Assembly (NCBI RefSeq): GCF_003590945.1
Contig: NZ_QYUK01000016.1
Location: 62,001 to 126,000, forward strand
DNA length: 64,000 bases
Reading direction: 5' to 3'
From: Oleomonas cavernae
GTDB taxonomy: Bacteria; Pseudomonadota; Alphaproteobacteria; Zavarziniales; Zavarziniaceae
The notes beneath the pieces are model-generated. The model saw nothing but the letters and a program-made list of their open reading frames with translations, was not told the DNA's origin and did not search any database. Position 1 is the stretch's first letter, and each line of letters begins with the position of its first letter. Shown one piece after another: positions 61,747 to 64,000 of the stretch. Position numbers and translations under genes: made by a program.

Positions 61747-62891
61747 GCGCGGGCATCCCGACCGAAAGCGATGCCGGTGAAGGTCTGGTTCACGTGCATC
61801 ATACCGAACTGCTCGCCATAGGTGGAAAAGCCGATGACGTTGTTCTCGGCCAGCAGGCGCGATACCTCGCCCAGGATCTGGCGCTGTTCCATTTCGAGGT
61901 AGCGGAAGACGCAATCAAAGCCCAGGATCGCCTCGATCCGCCCGACGCTGCGCTTCAGGCTGTCGAAGGTGTCGACCAGATTGGCGATCATGTCGACGCT
62001 GCGCGCGACGGTGAGCACGATACCCTCGTCGATGGCGCAAAAGAACGACAGGCTGCCGTCGTCGTGGACCCGCTGGATCGAGCGGACATAATCGCGCCCG
62101 CCGGCGCGCACCACCAGGGGGTGGGCGGCGAAGACCGCGGGCGACAGGTCGGCGACTTGGAGGCCGATCACCCGGGCATATTCAAGCGCCGCCGGCTCGG
62201 CATTGATTTCGGTCACCAGCCGCAGGGACGGGTCCGCCCTGGTCACCACCATCTTCTCGCTGGACGACACGAAATGCTGGGTCTGGAAGACCTGGAACGG
62301 CAGGTCGGTGCTGATCAGGGTGACGATGGCGGCATCGCGATGCACCGCCCCATCCAGCAGCACCCGGGTTTCGCGGAACATCAGGTCGTCCCCGGCCGAG
62401 CCGCCGACCAGGGGAATCTCGTCGAAGGCATCGCCCAGGATCGAGGCCAGCATTTCCTCGCTCATCGAGAGCCCGTCGCTGATCACCAGGGCGAAGGCGC
62501 CGCCCGCCTCGCCATGGACCCGGCGCATTTCGCGCACCAGCGCGTGGCCGTCTTCGAAGCGAAACTCGGACAGGCGCTCGATCAGGCGCGGCGTGGCGGT
62601 GAAATGGCCGGCCGAAAAGGCGATCGCCGTCACCGTTCCCGTGCGGTAGCCGAAGGGCGTGATTTCGCCGGCGGTGGTGCAACCGGCCACGCACAGGCCC
62701 GGAATCCCTTCCTCCAGGCCGGCGGCGACCGCTGACAAATCGTGACTGGGCGAGCAGAACAGCAGCAGCAGCGCGATCGGCAGGGCACCGATCTGGGACA
62801 GGATTTCGCTGACCGCGATCTCGGTGGAAGCCGCGTCGCTGGTCGCCCGGCGGATCGGTCGTAAGCCTGCCGAAGCGCTCGCCTGCATCAT
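61743..62891 (-). CDS. FIST-domain signal protein
   Basis: A 382-residue protein with FIST_N and FIST_C domains: GLCVAGCTTAGEITPFGYRT, FALVISDGLSMSEEMLASIL, EIPLVGGSAGDDLMFRETRV, and the C-part RYLEMEQRQILGEVSRLLAE, VIGFSTYGEQFGMMHVNQTF. FIST domains are predicted small-ligand sensors. It is translationally coupled (ATGA) to the hybrid kinase. GGGGAG before the two ATG codons favours the second (62888). It may give ligand information to the kinase. Confidence 0.88.
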   Translation of the reverse strand: MMQASASAGLRPIRRATSDAASTEIAVSEILSQIGALPIALLLLFCSPSHDLSAVAAGLEEGIPGLCVAGCTTAGEITPFGYRTGTVTAIAFSAGHFTATPRLIERLSEFRFEDGHALVREMRRVHGEAGGAFALVISDGLSMSEEMLASILGDAFDEIPLVGGSAGDDLMFRETRVLLDGAVHRDAAIVTLISTDLPFQVFQTQHFVSSSEKMVVTRADPSLRLVTEINAEPAALEYARVIGLQVADLSPAVFAAHPLVVRAGGRDYVRSIQRVHDDGSLSFFCAIDEGIVLTVARSVDMIANLVDTFDSLKRSVGRIEAILGFDCVFRYLEMEQRQILGEVSRLLAENNVIGFSTYGEQFGMMHVNQTFTGIAFGRDARA

Positions 62892-62974
62892 GCTCCCCGT
62901 TCGGCGGCTCGCGGCGACCGCCCTGCCTTTGTGATTGTGACTCGATGATGGCGCGCGCCCAGCCGCCAAGTCTA

Positions 62975-62993
62975 CTGATCGAAAGTGCAATTG
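62975..62993 (+). promoter_or_regulatory. Candidate PQQ-regulon box upstream of the cytochrome c gene
   Basis: CTGATCGAAAGTGCAATTG; the core AGTGCAAT (62984-62991) equals that before the aldehyde dehydrogenase and is 62 bp before the TTG start. Confidence 0.3.
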
Positions 62994-63052
62994 GCGGCCC
63001 CGCCCGCCGTGGCTAGCGTCGCAGGAAACATATACCACCGGGAGGGATTGTC

Positions 63053-63421
63053 TTGTCCGCCGTCAACCGCCTGCTCGTCACCGCCGCCCTGTCGTTCCTG
63101 CCTGCCGCCGCGTGGGCAGAGGATACCGCCGCGGGCGAGAAGGTCTTCAAGAAATGCGCCGCCTGCCACAGCGTGGCCGCGGGCGAAAACAAGATCGGCC
63201 CCACGCTGTTCGGGATCGTCGGCCGCCCGGTCGCCTCGATCGAGGGCTACCACTACTCGGACGCGATGAAGGCCAAGGGCGGTGCCTGGACGGCCGAGGC
63301 GCTGGATACCTACCTGACCAACCCGGGCAAGGAAGTGCCGGGTACCAAGATGAGCTTCATGGGCCTGAAGAAGCCCGAGGATCGGGCCGCCGTGATCGAC
63401 TATCTGCGGACCCTGAAATAG
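63053..63421 (+). CDS. Class I cytochrome c (c2/c550 type)
   Basis: A 122-residue periplasmic cytochrome. Signal peptide [11 protein letters not shown] is followed by [20 protein letters not shown] with heme Cys35, Cys38 and His39; the axial Met is in [20 protein letters not shown]. The length and pattern are those of mitochondrial-like cytochrome c2. TTG start at 63053 after GGGAGGG. It probably carries electrons from the PQQ pathway to a terminal oxidase. Confidence 0.92.
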   Translation: MSAVNRLLVTAALSFLPAAAWAEDTAAGEKVFKKCAACHSVAAGENKIGPTLFGIVGRPVASIEGYHYSDAMKAKGGAWTAEALDTYLTNPGKEVPGTKMSFMGLKKPEDRAAVIDYLRTLK

Positions 63422-63430
63422 GCGGCTGGC

Positions 63431-64000
63431 GTGGGCGATCTCGTCTCGCTGACCGCGCGCCGCAACCCGATGCCCGTGCTGACGGTCGACCGGGTGGCAA
63501 AGCGCTACGGCGCGCGAGACGCCCTGGCAGAGGTCAGCCTGACCGTCGGGCGCGGCGAGATCGTGGCCCTGCTGGGGCCCAACGGCGCGGGCAAGACCAC
63601 CCTGTTCCGCATCATCGAGGGCCTGGTGCCGGCCGATGGCGGCCGGGTCATGGCGGCCGGCCACGATGTCTCGCGCGCACCGGCCGCGGCGCTTGCCAGC
63701 CTGGGGATCGTGTTTCAGGAAGCGACCCTGGACCTCGACCTGACGGTCGCCGAGAACCTCGCCTACTATGCCGCCCTGCGCGGGGTGCCCCGCCGTGAGC
63801 GGGCCGGCGCGGTCGAGACCAGCCTGGAACGGCTGGGCCTCGCCGATCGTGCCGCGTCGCGGGCTCGGGAGTTGAGCGGCGGCCTGCGCCGGCGCGCAGA
63901 ACTGGCGCGGGCCTTGATCGGCGGGCCGTCCCTGCTGCTGCTCGACGAGCCGACCGATGCGCTGGATCCCGCCAGCCGCCGGTCGCTGCGCGCGGAAGTC
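63431..64000 (+). CDS. ABC transporter ATP-binding protein of the PQQ-ADH-linked type, 5' part
   Basis: The gene runs off the window, leaving about 190 residues. Walker A GPNGAGKTTLFR, Q-loop IVFQEATLDLDLTVAENLAY, signature LSGGLRRRAELARAL and Walker B LLLLDEPTDALD are intact. Starting at GTG 63431 (AGGCGG upstream) or ATG 63470 (MPVLTVDRVAKRYGARDAL). Sequence type and place fit the export-type ABC ATPase found with PQQ alcohol dehydrogenase systems. The substrate and permease are not in view. Confidence 0.85.
   Translation, partial: MGDLVSLTARRNPMPVLTVDRVAKRYGARDALAEVSLTVGRGEIVALLGPNGAGKTTLFRIIEGLVPADGGRVMAAGHDVSRAPAAALASLGIVFQEATLDLDLTVAENLAYYAALRGVPRRERAGAVETSLERLGLADRAASRARELSGGLRRRAELARALIGGPSLLLLDEPTDALDPASRRSLRAEV

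Noticed and set aside
58984-61821. A 945-codon open frame on the plus strand
   Set aside because: Shadow of the hybrid kinase, which has full HisKA, ATPase and receiver motifs on the other strand.

Overview
The window is one high-GC stretch with alphaproteobacterial gene content: short-chain chromate transporters, two RND efflux systems, an ssu sulfonate operon, CaiB/FadB/acyl-CoA dehydrogenase clusters and a complete-looking PQQ-alcohol oxidation locus. I cannot name the genus; a Rhodospirillales-like bacterium is a reasonable guess. No rRNA, tRNA, CRISPR array, prophage or insertion sequence was seen. A dispersed palindromic repeat family sits in intergenic spaces.

Layout. 1-4.7 kb: 3' part of a PhoX-type phosphatase, a two-gene chromate transporter, a possible LysR remnant, a DMT exporter, and an isolated pqqAB pair. 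4.8-11.4 kb: an RND tripartite pump operon (adaptor, permease, outer-membrane factor) with a divergent TetR gene and a perfect 22-bp operator-like palindrome. 11.5-16.9 kb: an ssu-type sulfonate operon with a flavoprotein. 17-18.7 kb: a DUF1272 protein, a TetR gene and an AT-richer Xre-type gene. 18.7-23.3 kb: thiolase-like, GST and CoA-transferase genes, then dinB. 23.4-29.9 kb: LysR, an unusual alpha/beta hydrolase and a second RND pump. 29.95-35.9 kb: one very large secreted RTX protein. 36-38 kb: an OmpR/QseC-type two-component pair. 38-46.5 kb: beta-oxidation genes (thioesterase, two acyl-CoA dehydrogenases, FadB-like enzyme, acyl-CoA synthetase) and a double-TetR regulator. 46.6-48.6 kb: VOC protein and SelO.

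48.7-64 kb is a quinoprotein alcohol-oxidation island: ExaC-like aldehyde dehydrogenase, DUF779 protein, pqqABCE (no pqqD), a secreted beta-propeller, cytochrome c PedF, a periplasmic binding protein, a PQQ alcohol dehydrogenase carrying the lanthanide-type Asp-x-Asp signature, a LuxR-type response regulator, a NahK/ErcS'-like hybrid kinase with a FIST sensor, a second cytochrome c and an ABC ATPase. A recurring motif around AG-N-R-CAAT lies upstream of at least seven of these units, including the distant pqqAB, and may be the regulator's box.

Most striking: the RTX protein joins a seven-motif FG-GAP propeller (integrin-alpha-like) and an integrin-beta I-like domain in one predicted type I secreted chain. 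Caution: five genes carry six apparent frameshifts, each repaired by adding one G or C, so the assembly probably contains single-base deletions.
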